Source of the DNA: Heyndrickxia acidiproducens DSM 23148
GTDB lineage: Bacteria > Bacillota > Bacilli > Bacillales > Bacillaceae_C
Length of the DNA: 64,000 bases
Assembly: GCF_000374345.1 (NCBI RefSeq)
Contig: NZ_KB893978.1
Span: forward strand, 47,729-111,728
Direction: 5' to 3'
Shown here: positions 9,245 through 17,883 of the stretch, in pieces
Layout of the letters: each line of letters starts with the position of its first letter
Numbering within the stretch: the first letter of the stretch is position 1
The notes under the pieces: generated by a model
Told to the model about the DNA's origin: nothing
Seen by the model: only the letters and a program-made list of their open reading frames with translations
Databases searched by the model: none
Made by a program: the position numbers and the translations under genes

Positions 9245-9996
9245 ATGTGATGAATGTATTAAAAAGTTATGGCAATAAAAAAGTGGTTGACCATGTTTCC
9301 TTAAAAATTGAAAAAGGTAAAATCACCTCTTTTATCGGTCCGAACGGGGCTGGAAAAAGCACACTGCTTTCCATCATCAGCCGCCTGACTGTTTCGGATT
9401 CCGGCGAGGTGTACATAGACGGGGAAGCAGTCAGCCGCACCAATCATAAAGAGCTGGCCAAAAAGCTTGCCATTTTAAAACAGTCCAACCATCTGAATAT
9501 CCGCTTGACGGTAAGAGATCTCGTGTCGTTTGGCCGCTTTCCGTATTCGCAAGGCAAGCTGAAAACAGAAGATGAAAGATTAATCAATGAAGCGATTGCC
9601 TATATGGAACTGGAAGAATATGAAAATCAGTTTTTGGACAGCTTGAGCGGCGGGCAGCGGCAGCGCGCCTATATTGCAATGGTGCTTGCCCAAAATACCG
9701 AATATATTCTGCTGGATGAGCCGCTCAATAATTTGGATATGAAGCATTCGGTGCAGATCATGAAAGTGTTGCGGCGAATGGCGAATGAATTGGGCAAAAC
9801 CATTCTCATCGTGATTCATGACATTAATTTCGCATCCTTTTACTCGGATAGTATCATTGCGATGAAAAATGGAAAAATTGTCAGGCAGGGGTCCACGTCT
9901 GAAATTATCCAGCCGGCTGTGCTAAAAGAAATATATGATATGGACATTGATATCAGGGATTACTGTCAGAATAAAGTTTGCCTTTACTTTGGTTGA
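9238..9996 (+). CDS. yclP: Petrobactin-type siderophore ABC importer, ATPase YclP
   Basis: 252 residues. All ABC motifs are present: Walker A GPNGAGKST near residue 37, signature LSGGQRQRAYIAM near 135, Walker B YILLDEPLNNLD near 158, and the switch His in VIHDIN near 190. AAAGGAGAG lies well spaced before the ATG. It is the inner-face ATPase that powers YclN/YclO. The D-loop reads LNNLDM, as in the FepC/YclP branch. Confidence 0.92.
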   Translation: MVNVMNVLKSYGNKKVVDHVSLKIEKGKITSFIGPNGAGKSTLLSIISRLTVSDSGEVYIDGEAVSRTNHKELAKKLAILKQSNHLNIRLTVRDLVSFGRFPYSQGKLKTEDERLINEAIAYMELEEYENQFLDSLSGGQRQRAYIAMVLAQNTEYILLDEPLNNLDMKHSVQIMKVLRRMANELGKTILIVIHDINFASFYSDSIIAMKNGKIVRQGSTSEIIQPAVLKEIYDMDIDIRDYCQNKVCLYFG

Positions 9997-10022
9997 AAAT
10001 ATTGGGGAAAAGAGGGTTTAAG

Positions 10023-10961
10023 ATGAAAAAAAGAATGATCATTGGAATGATGGTTTTCGTATTGGCTATTTTTGCAGCTGGCTGCGGAACAAAAGAAAGT
10101 TCTGAGAACAGCACGGCAGCAACGAAAAAGATATCGGTCAAACACGAACTTGGCACAACCAAGGTTGCGGAAAACCCGAAAAAAGTCGTTGTCTTTGATT
10201 TTGGTGTACTGGATTCGCTTGATCAGTTAGGCATCAAAGTAACCGGCGTGCCACAGGACAATATTCCTTCTTACTTAAAACAATACAAAAGCAGCAAATA
10301 TGAAAATGTCGGCGGCGTAAAAGAACCGGATTTTGATAAAATCAGCCAAATCCATCCGGACCTGATCATCATTTCGGGCAGGCAGCGTGACAGCTACAAA
10401 GAGTTTTCCAAAATTGCGCCCACGATTTATATGGGCGTAGATGACACCCGTTACTTTGCGTCCTTCAAGGAAAACATGGAAACGCTTGGGAAAATCTTTA
10501 ATCAAGAACATCAAGTGCACCAGGCGCTTACGAACATTAATGACTCCATTGACCATATAAAAGCAAAAACAAAAACAATGGATGAGAAAGCTTTGATCGT
10601 GATGTCAACCGGCGGAAAGGTAAGTGCTTACGGCCCGGGTTCCAGATTCGGCATGATCCACGATGTATTCGGCGTACCGGCTGCGGATAAAAACATTAAG
10701 GTTTCCACACACGGCCAGAATGTTTCATTTGAATATATCGCAAAACAAAATCCGGATTATCTGTTTGTCATTGACCGCGATGCTGCTATCGGAGAAGGCA
10801 ACAATGCCAAAAGCGTGATTGAAAATGACCTTGTGAAGAAAACGAAAGCTTATAAAGAAAACCATATCGCTTATTTGGATCCGGGCTACTGGTACCTTTC
10901 AGGCGGAGGGTTGGAGTCCGTATCCGAGATGGTGAAAGAAGTGGAAAAGGCAATTGAATAA
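10023..10961 (+). CDS. yclQ: Siderophore-binding lipoprotein YclQ
   Basis: 312 residues from ATG 10023, preceded by GGGGAAAAGAGGG. An in-frame earlier start (9978) lacks that site and would put hydrophilic residues before the signal peptide. The signal peptide ends in the lipobox FAAGC, with Cys21 as the lipidated residue. The mature part is a type III (FepB/TroA-like) binding fold with EPDFDKISQIHPDLIIISGRQ near residue 100. It binds the ferric siderophore outside the membrane and hands it to YclNO. A bidirectional terminator follows nine bases after the stop. Confidence 0.9.
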   Translation: MKKRMIIGMMVFVLAIFAAGCGTKESSENSTAATKKISVKHELGTTKVAENPKKVVVFDFGVLDSLDQLGIKVTGVPQDNIPSYLKQYKSSKYENVGGVKEPDFDKISQIHPDLIIISGRQRDSYKEFSKIAPTIYMGVDDTRYFASFKENMETLGKIFNQEHQVHQALTNINDSIDHIKAKTKTMDEKALIVMSTGGKVSAYGPGSRFGMIHDVFGVPAADKNIKVSTHGQNVSFEYIAKQNPDYLFVIDRDAAIGEGNNAKSVIENDLVKKTKAYKENHIAYLDPGYWYLSGGGLESVSEMVKEVEKAIE

Positions 10962-10969
10962 GGCCATTT

Positions 10970-11006
10970 AAAAAACCATCGCCGATTCATGCGGCGATGG
11001 TTTTTT
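10970..11006. terminator. Bidirectional terminator between yclQ and the ferredoxin gene
   Basis: A long stem (AAAAACCATCGCC with GGCGATGGTTTTTT) flanked by A on the left and T on the right, so it can end both converging transcripts. The two genes point towards each other across it. Confidence 0.88.
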
Positions 11007-11019
11007 AATTTGCTTTGTA

Positions 11020-11256
11020 TCAGGTTTCATAGAATTTCCTTGCTTTTTCCAGAAAAGCCATATCTTCTTCCTGTAATTCTTCTTCATGGTAGATGGCTTC
11101 GACCGGGCATACGGCCTGGCAGGCACCGCAGTCGATGCAGATATCAGGATCAATAAAATACTGGTCTTTTCCTTCTGCAATACAGTCTACCGGGCAGACG
11201 TCAACGCATTCCGCCGCTTTTTCATCAATACAGGGTGCAGTGATTACAAATGACAT
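11020..11256 (-). CDS. fdxA: Ferredoxin with two iron-sulfur cluster motifs (7Fe/8Fe type)
   Basis: 78 residues, acidic. The first half has Cys9, then Cys17, Cys21 and Cys25 in a C-x7-C-x3-C-P arrangement typical of the [3Fe-4S]-containing 7Fe type. The second half has CIDCGACQAVCPVEAI, a complete [4Fe-4S] motif. An acidic helix closes the protein. It is a soluble electron carrier. AAAGGTGG precedes the ATG on the minus strand. The symbol fdxA is by family similarity; the protein is not the single-cluster Fer of B. subtilis. A promoter-like pair lies about 270 bases upstream, giving an unusually long leader (see separate entries). Confidence 0.88.
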   Translation of the reverse strand: MSFVITAPCIDEKAAECVDVCPVDCIAEGKDQYFIDPDICIDCGACQAVCPVEAIYHEEELQEEDMAFLEKARKFYET

Positions 11257-11489
11257 ATGATATTACCACCTTTTTCATTTCTCGATTCGCAGAAGATATA
11301 TACATTTTTTCCAGACCACCAGCCGGGCATACAGAAACGCCCGCTTCTTGAATGCCGGGCAAATCTATTCACGGGCAGTGATGCATCATTGGATCTGCAT
11401 ATGCTGAAATCCAAATCTTGGTTGCAGGATGGAACCGCCGCTAACCACCTGTTTTTCAGCCGAATGGTAGTCCTGGAAATCCCGTACAT
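11244..11489 (-). CDS. Possible 81-residue leader ORF overlapping the ferredoxin start
   Basis: A minus-strand ORF begins at 11489, ten bases after an AGGGG, and ends 13 bases inside the ferredoxin gene in another frame. It has five cysteines and many basic residues, and resembles no family I know. It lies within the predicted long ferredoxin leader. It could be a translated leader or chance reading through structured RNA. A plus-strand ORF over the same stretch looks no better. Confidence 0.2.
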   Translation of the reverse strand: MYGISRTTIRLKNRWLAAVPSCNQDLDFSICRSNDASLPVNRFARHSRSGRFCMPGWWSGKNVYIFCESRNEKGGNIICHL

Positions 11490-11520
11490 CTTTTTTTATC
11501 CCCTTATGTATATCATTTTA

Positions 11521-11549
11521 AATATAGCAGAATGGTGTGAATTTTTCAA
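11521..11549 (-). promoter_or_regulatory. Candidate promoter of the ferredoxin gene
   Basis: On the minus strand TTGAAA (11549-11544) and TATATT (11526-11521) are 17 bases apart. The distance to the ferredoxin ATG implies a leader of about 255 bases. No closer promoter was found. Confidence 0.5.
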
Positions 11550-11603
11550 TTGAAAGGTTTGCTCAAATTGGTGACTGCGTTTTCATGGCGTGGGACAGGC
11601 CCC

Positions 11604-11632
11604 TTGTACTTTAGATGATGAAACTATACAAT
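11604..11632 (+). promoter_or_regulatory. Weak candidate promoter of phoPR
   Basis: TTGTAC and TACAAT, 17 bases apart, end 29 bases before phoP. The -35 matches consensus poorly. No clear PhoP-type direct repeats were found next to it. Confidence 0.35.
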
Positions 11633-11660
11633 AAAGAAAAATAGGGAGAGGGGAATGAGG

Positions 11661-12356
11661 ATGACGAAGAAGGTGCTGGTTGTCGATGATGAGCCATCGA
11701 TTGTGACACTCCTGAAATTTAATTTGGAACAGGCCGGATTTGAAGTGGCAACGGCATATGATGGAAATGAGGGCTATGCTGCTGCATTAAAGGAGAAACT
11801 TGATTTTATCATTTTGGATCTGATGCTGCCGGGAATGGATGGCATGGATATTTGCAGACAGCTGCGCCAGGAGAAAGTCAATACGCCGATTTTGATGCTG
11901 ACAGCCAAGAGCGATGAATTCGATAAAATTTTAGGCCTTGAGCTTGGTGCTGACGATTATATTACAAAGCCTTTCAGCACGCGGGAAGTGGTAGCGCGTG
12001 TCAAGGCGATTTTGCGGCGCGCAAAAACTGAGGCGGGCAGGGACGTAAAATCAGAAGAAATCAGGATCGGCCAGCTCCGGATTTTACCCGAACAATTTGA
12101 AGCGCATTTTAAAGGGGAAAAGCTTGAGCTTACCCCAAAGGAATTTGAACTGCTTTTGTATTTGGCGAACCATGCCGGCAAAGTCCTGAGCCGCGACCAG
12201 CTGCTTAATGCTGTTTGGAATTTTGATTTTGCAGGCGACACAAGAATTGTTGATGTACATATCAGCCATCTGCGCGAGAAAATTGAAGAAGATTCGAAGC
12301 AGCCGCAGTATATTAAAACGGTCAGGGGATTCGGCTACAAAATGGAAGGCATCTGA
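11661..12356 (+). CDS. phoP: Phosphate-response regulator PhoP (OmpR family)
   Basis: 231 residues from ATG 11661; an in-frame ATG at 11655 sits too close to the AGGGAGAGGGG ribosome site. The receiver domain (1-120) has the acidic pocket DDE near the start, the phosphorylated Asp53 in ILDLMLPGMDG, the Thr in MLTAK and Lys in TKPF. The C-terminal winged helix (about 135-230) contains LTPKEFELLLYL and RIVDVHISHLR. Both match B. subtilis PhoP closely. It activates or represses the Pho regulon under phosphate limitation and binds direct TTAACA-like repeats such as those before pstS in this window. phoR follows after three bases. Confidence 0.92.
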   Translation: MTKKVLVVDDEPSIVTLLKFNLEQAGFEVATAYDGNEGYAAALKEKLDFIILDLMLPGMDGMDICRQLRQEKVNTPILMLTAKSDEFDKILGLELGADDYITKPFSTREVVARVKAILRRAKTEAGRDVKSEEIRIGQLRILPEQFEAHFKGEKLELTPKEFELLLYLANHAGKVLSRDQLLNAVWNFDFAGDTRIVDVHISHLREKIEEDSKQPQYIKTVRGFGYKMEGI

Positions 12357-12359
12357 CAG

Positions 12360-14147
12360 ATGAATAAATTATGGATCCGGATTACTTTGGCCTATTTAAG
12401 CATTACGGCTGTTGTCCTGTTCTGCACCGGCTTTATTATCGCCGACCTGATCAAAAATACATATATGGACATGACACGGACGCAGCTATCCCAGGATGCC
12501 GATCTTCTGATCAAAACCATTCAGGCAAAAGCGCTGAAAGACCAGCAGGCGGAATTGCAGAAACAAGTCCGCCACTACTATTCCAATCATGAACCGCGCA
12601 TTACGATTATTGATGTAAACGGCAGAGTGCTGGCTGATTCTGATGACAATCCGGCAAAGATGGAGAGTCACGCCAACCGCCCGGAATTTAAGGAGATTGT
12701 CCAGGAGCATAAAAAAAGCGGCGAATCGATCCGGGCAAGCCGCACGCTTGGTTATAATATGATGTATTTGTCCAAGCCGTTCATAGACGATGGAAAAGTC
12801 ACGGGTGTTGTACGCATTTCCATCACGTTGAACAAGATTGATGCGGTGCTGCGGAGACTGTGGATTAGTCTTGCATTTGCAATGGCGGCGGCTTTTCTCG
12901 TTTCGGGATATATTGGCTACCTTATGGCAAGAAGATTTACGCGCCCGATCGAAGCTGCCATTGAAACCAGCAACCGCCTCATCGAAAAAGACTATAACAG
13001 CCGTGTACCTGTTAAAGCAAGCGGGGAACTCGGGCAGTTAACCAATGCGATCAACAACCTGGCAAAGAATTTAAAACAGCAAATGGATGAAATCAAAGAA
13101 AACCAGCAAAGGCTGACTGCTGTTCTTGAGAATATGGCAAGCGGTGTGATGCTGATTCACACAAATGGGCGGATTATGCTTGTCAACCGTGCAATGGAAG
13201 GCATGGCCGGGCTTCCGGCTGATCAGCTCATCGGCAGGCGCCCGGTTGAAGTGGGGAAAAGTTTCGGGCTCAGCCAGCTCATCGACCGTTCGCTAAAAAC
13301 CGGGGAACAGATTCATGAGGAAGTCCAGCTTTATTACCCGGCGGAGCGCATTCTGGATGCCCATATTGCGCCATACTTGGGAGAAAAAAGAGAATTGCGC
13401 GGGGTTGTCACTGTTCTGCATGATATCACGGACATCAGGCGCCTCGAAAAAATCCGCAGCGAGTTTGTCGCAAATGTTTCCCATGAATTGAAAACGCCGA
13501 TTACTTCTGTGAAGGGTTTTGCGGAAACACTGCTGGATGGCGCGATGTACCATGAAGAAACTTGCAGGGAATTCCTGAAAATTATTTATGAAGAAAGCGA
13601 CCGCTTGCACAGGCTGATTTCAGACATTCTCGATTTGTCAAAAATTGAGCAGCACCGGGTTCCGTTCAATACGGAACCGCTGAATATAAAAGAGGTCATT
13701 TTGGAAACAGCAGGGACGGCAAAAAAGAAAATCGCGGAAAAACAGCTCGAACTTATTCTTCCACAGCAGCAAACGGTCACCATCGAGGCGGACAAAGACC
13801 GGCTGCAGCAAATCATTTTAAATTTGCTGACCAACGCAATCGCCTACACGCCTGAAAAAGGAAAAATTGAAATCCGCCTGCAGGAAAGAGAAGACGAAGT
13901 GGATCTTATCGTCGCGGATACCGGCATCGGGATCTCGCAAAAAGATCTTCCGCGGATTTTTGAACGTTTTTACCGGGTGGATAAGGCACGCTCCAGACAG
14001 TCCGGCGGCACCGGCCTCGGGCTTGCGATCGTGAAGCATTTAGCGGAATCGAACCACGGCAGGATCAATGTGGAAAGTGAAGAAGGCAAAGGGTCTGTGT
14101 TCACCGTTACACTGCCTAAAACGCAAAAAAATCCGGATGCCGAATAA
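12360..14147 (+). CDS. phoR: Phosphate sensor histidine kinase PhoR
   Basis: 595 residues, the typical PhoR length in Bacillus. Two membrane helices (about 8-30 and 165-185) flank an extracytoplasmic sensor loop. Then come HAMP (about 188-242), PAS (about 255-360) and the kinase core: the H-box VSHELKTP with His375, the N-box NLLTNAIAYT, G1 DTGIGI and G2 GGTGLGLAI. It phosphorylates PhoP at low phosphate. It starts four bases after the phoP stop, so the two are cotranslated. A terminator overlaps its last codons. Confidence 0.93.
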   Translation: MNKLWIRITLAYLSITAVVLFCTGFIIADLIKNTYMDMTRTQLSQDADLLIKTIQAKALKDQQAELQKQVRHYYSNHEPRITIIDVNGRVLADSDDNPAKMESHANRPEFKEIVQEHKKSGESIRASRTLGYNMMYLSKPFIDDGKVTGVVRISITLNKIDAVLRRLWISLAFAMAAAFLVSGYIGYLMARRFTRPIEAAIETSNRLIEKDYNSRVPVKASGELGQLTNAINNLAKNLKQQMDEIKENQQRLTAVLENMASGVMLIHTNGRIMLVNRAMEGMAGLPADQLIGRRPVEVGKSFGLSQLIDRSLKTGEQIHEEVQLYYPAERILDAHIAPYLGEKRELRGVVTVLHDITDIRRLEKIRSEFVANVSHELKTPITSVKGFAETLLDGAMYHEETCREFLKIIYEESDRLHRLISDILDLSKIEQHRVPFNTEPLNIKEVILETAGTAKKKIAEKQLELILPQQQTVTIEADKDRLQQIILNLLTNAIAYTPEKGKIEIRLQEREDEVDLIVADTGIGISQKDLPRIFERFYRVDKARSRQSGGTGLGLAIVKHLAESNHGRINVESEEGKGSVFTVTLPKTQKNPDAE

Positions 14148-14166
14148 GTGGCATCCGGATTTTTGA
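14124..14166. terminator. Terminator of phoPR
   Basis: A long perfect stem (AAAAATCCGGATGCC with GGCATCCGGATTTTT, loop GAATAAGT) overlaps the phoR stop codon and is followed by T. The A-rich left flank lets it work in both directions, which suits the convergent hemY gene. Confidence 0.88.
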
Positions 14167-14171
14167 TTCGC

Positions 14172-14210
14172 GGGAAGAAACACGGATTTTCAAACCTGTG
14201 TTTCCTTCCC
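14172..14210. terminator. Second hairpin between phoR and hemY
   Basis: Imperfect inverted repeat, GGGAAGAAACAC with GTGTTTCCTTCCC (one bulge). There is no strong T run, so its role in stopping hemY transcription is uncertain. Confidence 0.4.
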
Positions 14211-14282
14211 ACATGCCTTTAGGCGAACGTCTTTTGTTTGAATACATATAGTCTTTTCAGTTATCAACCGAATTTACGAATT

Positions 14283-15707
14283 TCACAAAGATACTTTTCC
14301 GGATTTTTGTTGCTTATGCTGCAGCCGTGCCATTACTTTCTCTGCTGTTTGCTTGCCATTTAAAATGCAATCGGCAATGCCAACCCCGTAATACGAGCAC
14401 CCCGCCAAAATCAGATTTGGATCGGAAACAGCCAGTTTTTCATTTAAGGCGGCAATCGTTTTGCGGTGGTTTAAATCATAGCGCGGCATTTGATCCTGCC
14501 ATTTTGTGACTTCGGCTGCAACCGGTGTTCCGGTAATACCCAAAGCTTTAGCCACATCCTGCAGTGCGGCCGAAACGAGTGCATCTTTATCCATGGCATT
14601 CAGCTTCGCGAAAAGCTCCGGATTCGTATTTTTGTAAAAAAGGCGCAGCAGCAGATGCCGATTTTTAGAGGTGTGCCGCCATTTTCTGCTCGTCCATGTG
14701 CAGGCATCGCACAAAAGATCGCTGTCTTTCGGGACGATAAATCCGGTGCCATCGCCCGGCAGCACTGTGTCAGGCAGATCAAAGCCAAGGTAGATGCTGA
14801 TCAGCGAGGCAGTCTTAAATTTGTGAAATTCGTGAGCTAAGGAAGCTTTGCTAAGAAGCGATTGCGCAGTGGTATGGGGCACTGCCAGCACAATCACATC
14901 TGCTTTAAGTTTCCGGCCGCCTGATAATGCAAGCTGATAGCTGTCTCCGCGGCGTTTGAGCGCAACAGCTTTCGTTCCTTTTAATATTTCAGCACCGGCT
15001 GTTTTTTCTTCAAGTCTGTCAATGATCTCCGAAAGCCCGTTTTGAAACGAAACAAACTTTTTACGCTCCGGCGATAAAAAGATAGGCTTATGCGCCGCCA
15101 GGCCTTTGATGATGCTGCCGTATTCATTTTTGTAATCTACGAGAAACGGCATGGTTGTTGCCAGTGTCAGCTCGTGCAAGTCTCCGGAATAGACGCCCGA
15201 AAGCACGGGGGCAATCTGCTTTTCAACCAGTTCTTTACCGAAAAATGCTTCTAAAAATTCGCCGGCCGAGCTGTCTTTTGTAAAAGTGGTGTTGCGGGTA
15301 AACAAGTCCTTTAAAGCCGTGATCTTGCCTTTTATGGAAACAAGCTCACTGCGGAAAAGGGCGTCAAGGCACGCCGGGATGCCAAACACCGTTTCTTCCG
15401 GGATCGGCTTCAGCCCGCCTGCGGTATACAAATACGATTTCCCGGTGTCATTGTGGCACATCCGGCCTTGCAAACCGAGTTCTTCAATAAAAGCGGCGAC
15501 GCCCGGTTTGCGCGCAACAATCGAATCGGCGCCTGTTTCCATTGTAAATTCTCCATGCTGAATGGTCCTGATTTTCCCGCCTAAGCGCGGGCTTTCCTCA
15601 ACCAGCGTGAAGGCCGCCTCGATACCGGCATTCCGCGCTTTTTTTTGAAGTTCATACAATGCGGTGAGCCCGGTAATCCCGCCGCCAATGATAATGATGG
15701 ATTTCAA
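14283..15707 (-). CDS. hemY: Coproporphyrinogen III/protoporphyrinogen oxidase HemY
   Basis: 474 residues from the TTG at 15707, close to the 470 of B. subtilis HemY. An in-frame ATG at 15755 would add 16 charged residues and lacks a ribosome site, while GGAG sits nine bases before the TTG. The N-terminus has the FAD-binding dinucleotide fold IIIIGGGITGLTALYEL and the ETGADSIVA segment; the C-terminus has LILAGCSYYGVGIADCI, the second FAD contact. It oxidises coproporphyrinogen III in the coproporphyrin-dependent heme pathway of Gram-positives. It stands alone here, away from hemE and hemH. Confidence 0.9.
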   Translation of the reverse strand: MKSIIIIGGGITGLTALYELQKKARNAGIEAAFTLVEESPRLGGKIRTIQHGEFTMETGADSIVARKPGVAAFIEELGLQGRMCHNDTGKSYLYTAGGLKPIPEETVFGIPACLDALFRSELVSIKGKITALKDLFTRNTTFTKDSSAGEFLEAFFGKELVEKQIAPVLSGVYSGDLHELTLATTMPFLVDYKNEYGSIIKGLAAHKPIFLSPERKKFVSFQNGLSEIIDRLEEKTAGAEILKGTKAVALKRRGDSYQLALSGGRKLKADVIVLAVPHTTAQSLLSKASLAHEFHKFKTASLISIYLGFDLPDTVLPGDGTGFIVPKDSDLLCDACTWTSRKWRHTSKNRHLLLRLFYKNTNPELFAKLNAMDKDALVSAALQDVAKALGITGTPVAAEVTKWQDQMPRYDLNHRKTIAALNEKLAVSDPNLILAGCSYYGVGIADCILNGKQTAEKVMARLQHKQQKSGKVSL

Positions 15708-15848
15708 TGAAGTCAACTCCGTTTCTTCCCATTCATACTTTTTATTATAAATCAATCCGTTCCCATCTATTTTGCTTGAATATGTAAACCTTGTGACATC
15801 TGCCGGTGAATCCTATCTTCTATTTGATCTTATCCTGATTCTATGACA

Positions 15849-15887
15849 TTTACAAACTCTTAACATTTCATTCATACCCGCTTAATA
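15849..15887 (+). promoter_or_regulatory. PhoP box: four direct repeats before pstS
   Basis: Four hexamers resembling the PhoP half site TTAACA recur with exact 11-base spacing: TTTACA (15849), TTAACA (15860), TTCATA (15871) and TTAATA (15882). In B. subtilis phosphorylated PhoP binds such TT(A/T/C)ACA repeats, separated by about five bases, upstream of pstS. The array ends 57 bases before the pstS ATG, leaving room for a -10 region near 15895-15908. Confidence 0.88.
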
Positions 15888-15944
15888 CCGCTCGATTATC
15901 TTTATCTATGTAAGGAACAAGCAAATGACATAGGGGGCAAAAAA

Positions 15945-16841
15945 ATGAAAAGAAAGTTTACGGGATTACTAAGTCTATTATCCGTTTTTGCCATCATCGC
16001 TGCAGGTTGCACAAGCGCAAGCGGATCGCAGCAAGGATCCGGCGCCGCGAAACAGCAAAGCATTACGGCGGTAGGATCGACGGCACTTCAGCCACTTGTG
16101 CAGGAAGCCGCAACACAGTATATGAATGAAAACGCCGGTGCAACGATTAATGTTCAAGGCGGCGGCAGCGGAACAGGATTGAGCAAAGTCGTGGAAGGCG
16201 CCGTCCAAATTGGCAATTCTGATGTATTTGCAGAAGAAAAGGACGGCATTGATGCGAGTAAAATCGTGGACCATAAAGTCGCGGTTGTAGGCTTTGCACC
16301 GGTTGTGAACAAAGATGCCGGCGTGAAAAATATTACAAAACAACAATTAATCGGGATTTTTACCGGAAAAATCACAAACTGGAAGCAAGCCGGCGGAAAG
16401 GATCAGAAAATCGTGGTGATCAACCGCGCGGAAGGTTCAGGCACCCGGGCCGTTTTTGAAAAAACAGCGCTCGACGGTGCAACGACAGTAAAGGCGCAGG
16501 AACAGGATTCTTCCGGTACAGTTCAAAAAATTGTCAGTGAAACACCAGGCGCGATCAGTTATCTCGCATTCTCTTATATCAATGATAAAGTACAAGCTTT
16601 AAAAGTAGATGGCGTTGAACCGACAGAAGACAATGTCAAAACAAATAAATGGGAAATCTGGGCATATGAACATATGTATACAAAAGGTGAACCGAAAGGA
16701 CTAACAAAAAAGTTCCTGGAATATATGCTGTCAGATGAAGTCCAAACCAATCTCGTTCCAAAACTCGGCTATATGCCCGTTTCACAAATGAAAGTCGAAC
16801 GGGATGCAGACGGAAACATGACAAACAAATCAGGGAAATAA
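15945..16841 (+). CDS. pstS: Phosphate-binding lipoprotein PstS
   Basis: 298 residues. The signal peptide ends in a lipobox (IAAGC) with lipidated Cys22. Phosphate-binding loops are recognisable: TAVGSTALQPL near residue 42, GGGSGTGLSKV near 70, and NRAEGSGTRAVFEK near 165. It captures inorganic phosphate outside the cell for PstCAB. Its promoter region carries the four-site PhoP box, so it should be strongly induced at low phosphate. Hairpins between this gene and pstC may make its mRNA more abundant than the rest of the operon. Confidence 0.95.
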   Translation: MKRKFTGLLSLLSVFAIIAAGCTSASGSQQGSGAAKQQSITAVGSTALQPLVQEAATQYMNENAGATINVQGGGSGTGLSKVVEGAVQIGNSDVFAEEKDGIDASKIVDHKVAVVGFAPVVNKDAGVKNITKQQLIGIFTGKITNWKQAGGKDQKIVVINRAEGSGTRAVFEKTALDGATTVKAQEQDSSGTVQKIVSETPGAISYLAFSYINDKVQALKVDGVEPTEDNVKTNKWEIWAYEHMYTKGEPKGLTKKFLEYMLSDEVQTNLVPKLGYMPVSQMKVERDADGNMTNKSGK

Positions 16842-16843
16842 AT

Positions 16844-16909
16844 GCTGAGATCGTTGCTCAGCTGGCGGGCTTTGCAGGACGGGGGGCATCTTGCCGGCAT
16901 CGTCCGTTT
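16844..16909 (+). promoter_or_regulatory. Hairpins between pstS and pstC (possible attenuator or mRNA stabiliser)
   Basis: Two adjacent stem-loops follow the pstS stop: GCTGAG/CTCAGC at 16844-16862 and GGACG.../CGTCC at 16877-16905, the latter followed by TTTT. Such structures would let pstS be expressed above pstCAB, as is known for the B. subtilis pst operon. Confidence 0.5.
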
Positions 16910-16941
16910 TCCCGTGTTCAGATAGAAAGGGGCCAAACAGC

Positions 16942-17883
16942 ATGCGTGAAAATGCATTAAAGTGGGCGGAAACAGAGATCAAACATAAAAAGTCCCGCTC
17001 AAAAGTGAAAATAGAAAGACGCGGCAAAATGATTACTTTTGCCTGTATCGCCCTGATGGCTGCCATTGCTGTTTCCATTTTTGTCTTTGTGGCATCAAAG
17101 GGGTTAAGCACCTTTTTTGTCAACCATGCCGGTGTTGCTGAATTTTTCACCGGCACACATTGGGAGCCGGGGAAAACAGATGCTTCCGGCAATCCGATGG
17201 TCGGCGCACTGCCGATGATTTTCGGTTCTTTTGCAGTGACATTTCTTGCTGCGCTGATTGGTGCGCCGCTGGCAATCGGGGGAGCCGTTTTCATGACGGA
17301 GATTTCGGCAAAAAGAGGGCAAAAAATGCTGCAGCCGGTCATTGAGCTGCTCGTGGGCATTCCATCCGTTGTTTATGGGTTCATCGGGTTAAGCGTTGCT
17401 GTTCCATTTATCAGGGAACATCTGTCAGGCAGCGGATTCGGGATTGCTGCAGGGACAGTCGTGTTATCGATTATGATTCTGCCGACAATGATGAGCTTAT
17501 CCGTTGACGCAATCCGCGCGGTGCCGGCATCGTTGCGGGAAGCTTCACTTGCACTCGGGGCAACAAGGTGGCAAACCATTTACAAAGTGGTGCTGAGAAC
17601 CGCACGGCCGGGCATTTTAACCGCCATTGTTTTCGGGATGGCGCGCGCATTCGGGGAAGCATTGGCCGTACAGATGGTTATCGGCAATGCAACCGTGATT
17701 CCGGAATCCTTGTTTGAGCCGGCATCCACCTTAACCAGTATTTTAACAATGGGCATGGGAAACACGGTGATGGGCAGTGTTGAAAATAATGCATTATGGA
17801 CACTTGCGCTGATTCTCTTGCTGATGTCACTTGTGTTTATCATCATCGTCCGCTTTCTCGGCCGCAGGAGGAATCTATCATGA
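16942..17883 (+). CDS. pstC: Phosphate ABC transporter permease PstC
   Basis: 313 residues from ATG 16942, preceded by AAAGGGG. The longer frame from 16891 runs through the intergenic hairpin and is not credible. A basic N-terminus leads into six membrane segments; the BPD_transp_1 core includes GIPSVVYGFIGLSV near residue 145 and the EAA loop SLREASLALGATRWQTIYKVVL near 195. It pairs with PstA to form the phosphate channel. The stop overlaps the pstA start (ATGA). Confidence 0.93.
   Translation: MRENALKWAETEIKHKKSRSKVKIERRGKMITFACIALMAAIAVSIFVFVASKGLSTFFVNHAGVAEFFTGTHWEPGKTDASGNPMVGALPMIFGSFAVTFLAALIGAPLAIGGAVFMTEISAKRGQKMLQPVIELLVGIPSVVYGFIGLSVAVPFIREHLSGSGFGIAAGTVVLSIMILPTMMSLSVDAIRAVPASLREASLALGATRWQTIYKVVLRTARPGILTAIVFGMARAFGEALAVQMVIGNATVIPESLFEPASTLTSILTMGMGNTVMGSVENNALWTLALILLLMSLVFIIIVRFLGRRRNLS

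Noticed and set aside
11257..11553. Plus-strand 98-residue frame between ferredoxin and phoP
   Set aside because: No ribosome site, composition unlike a protein gene, and it lies opposite the predicted ferredoxin leader.
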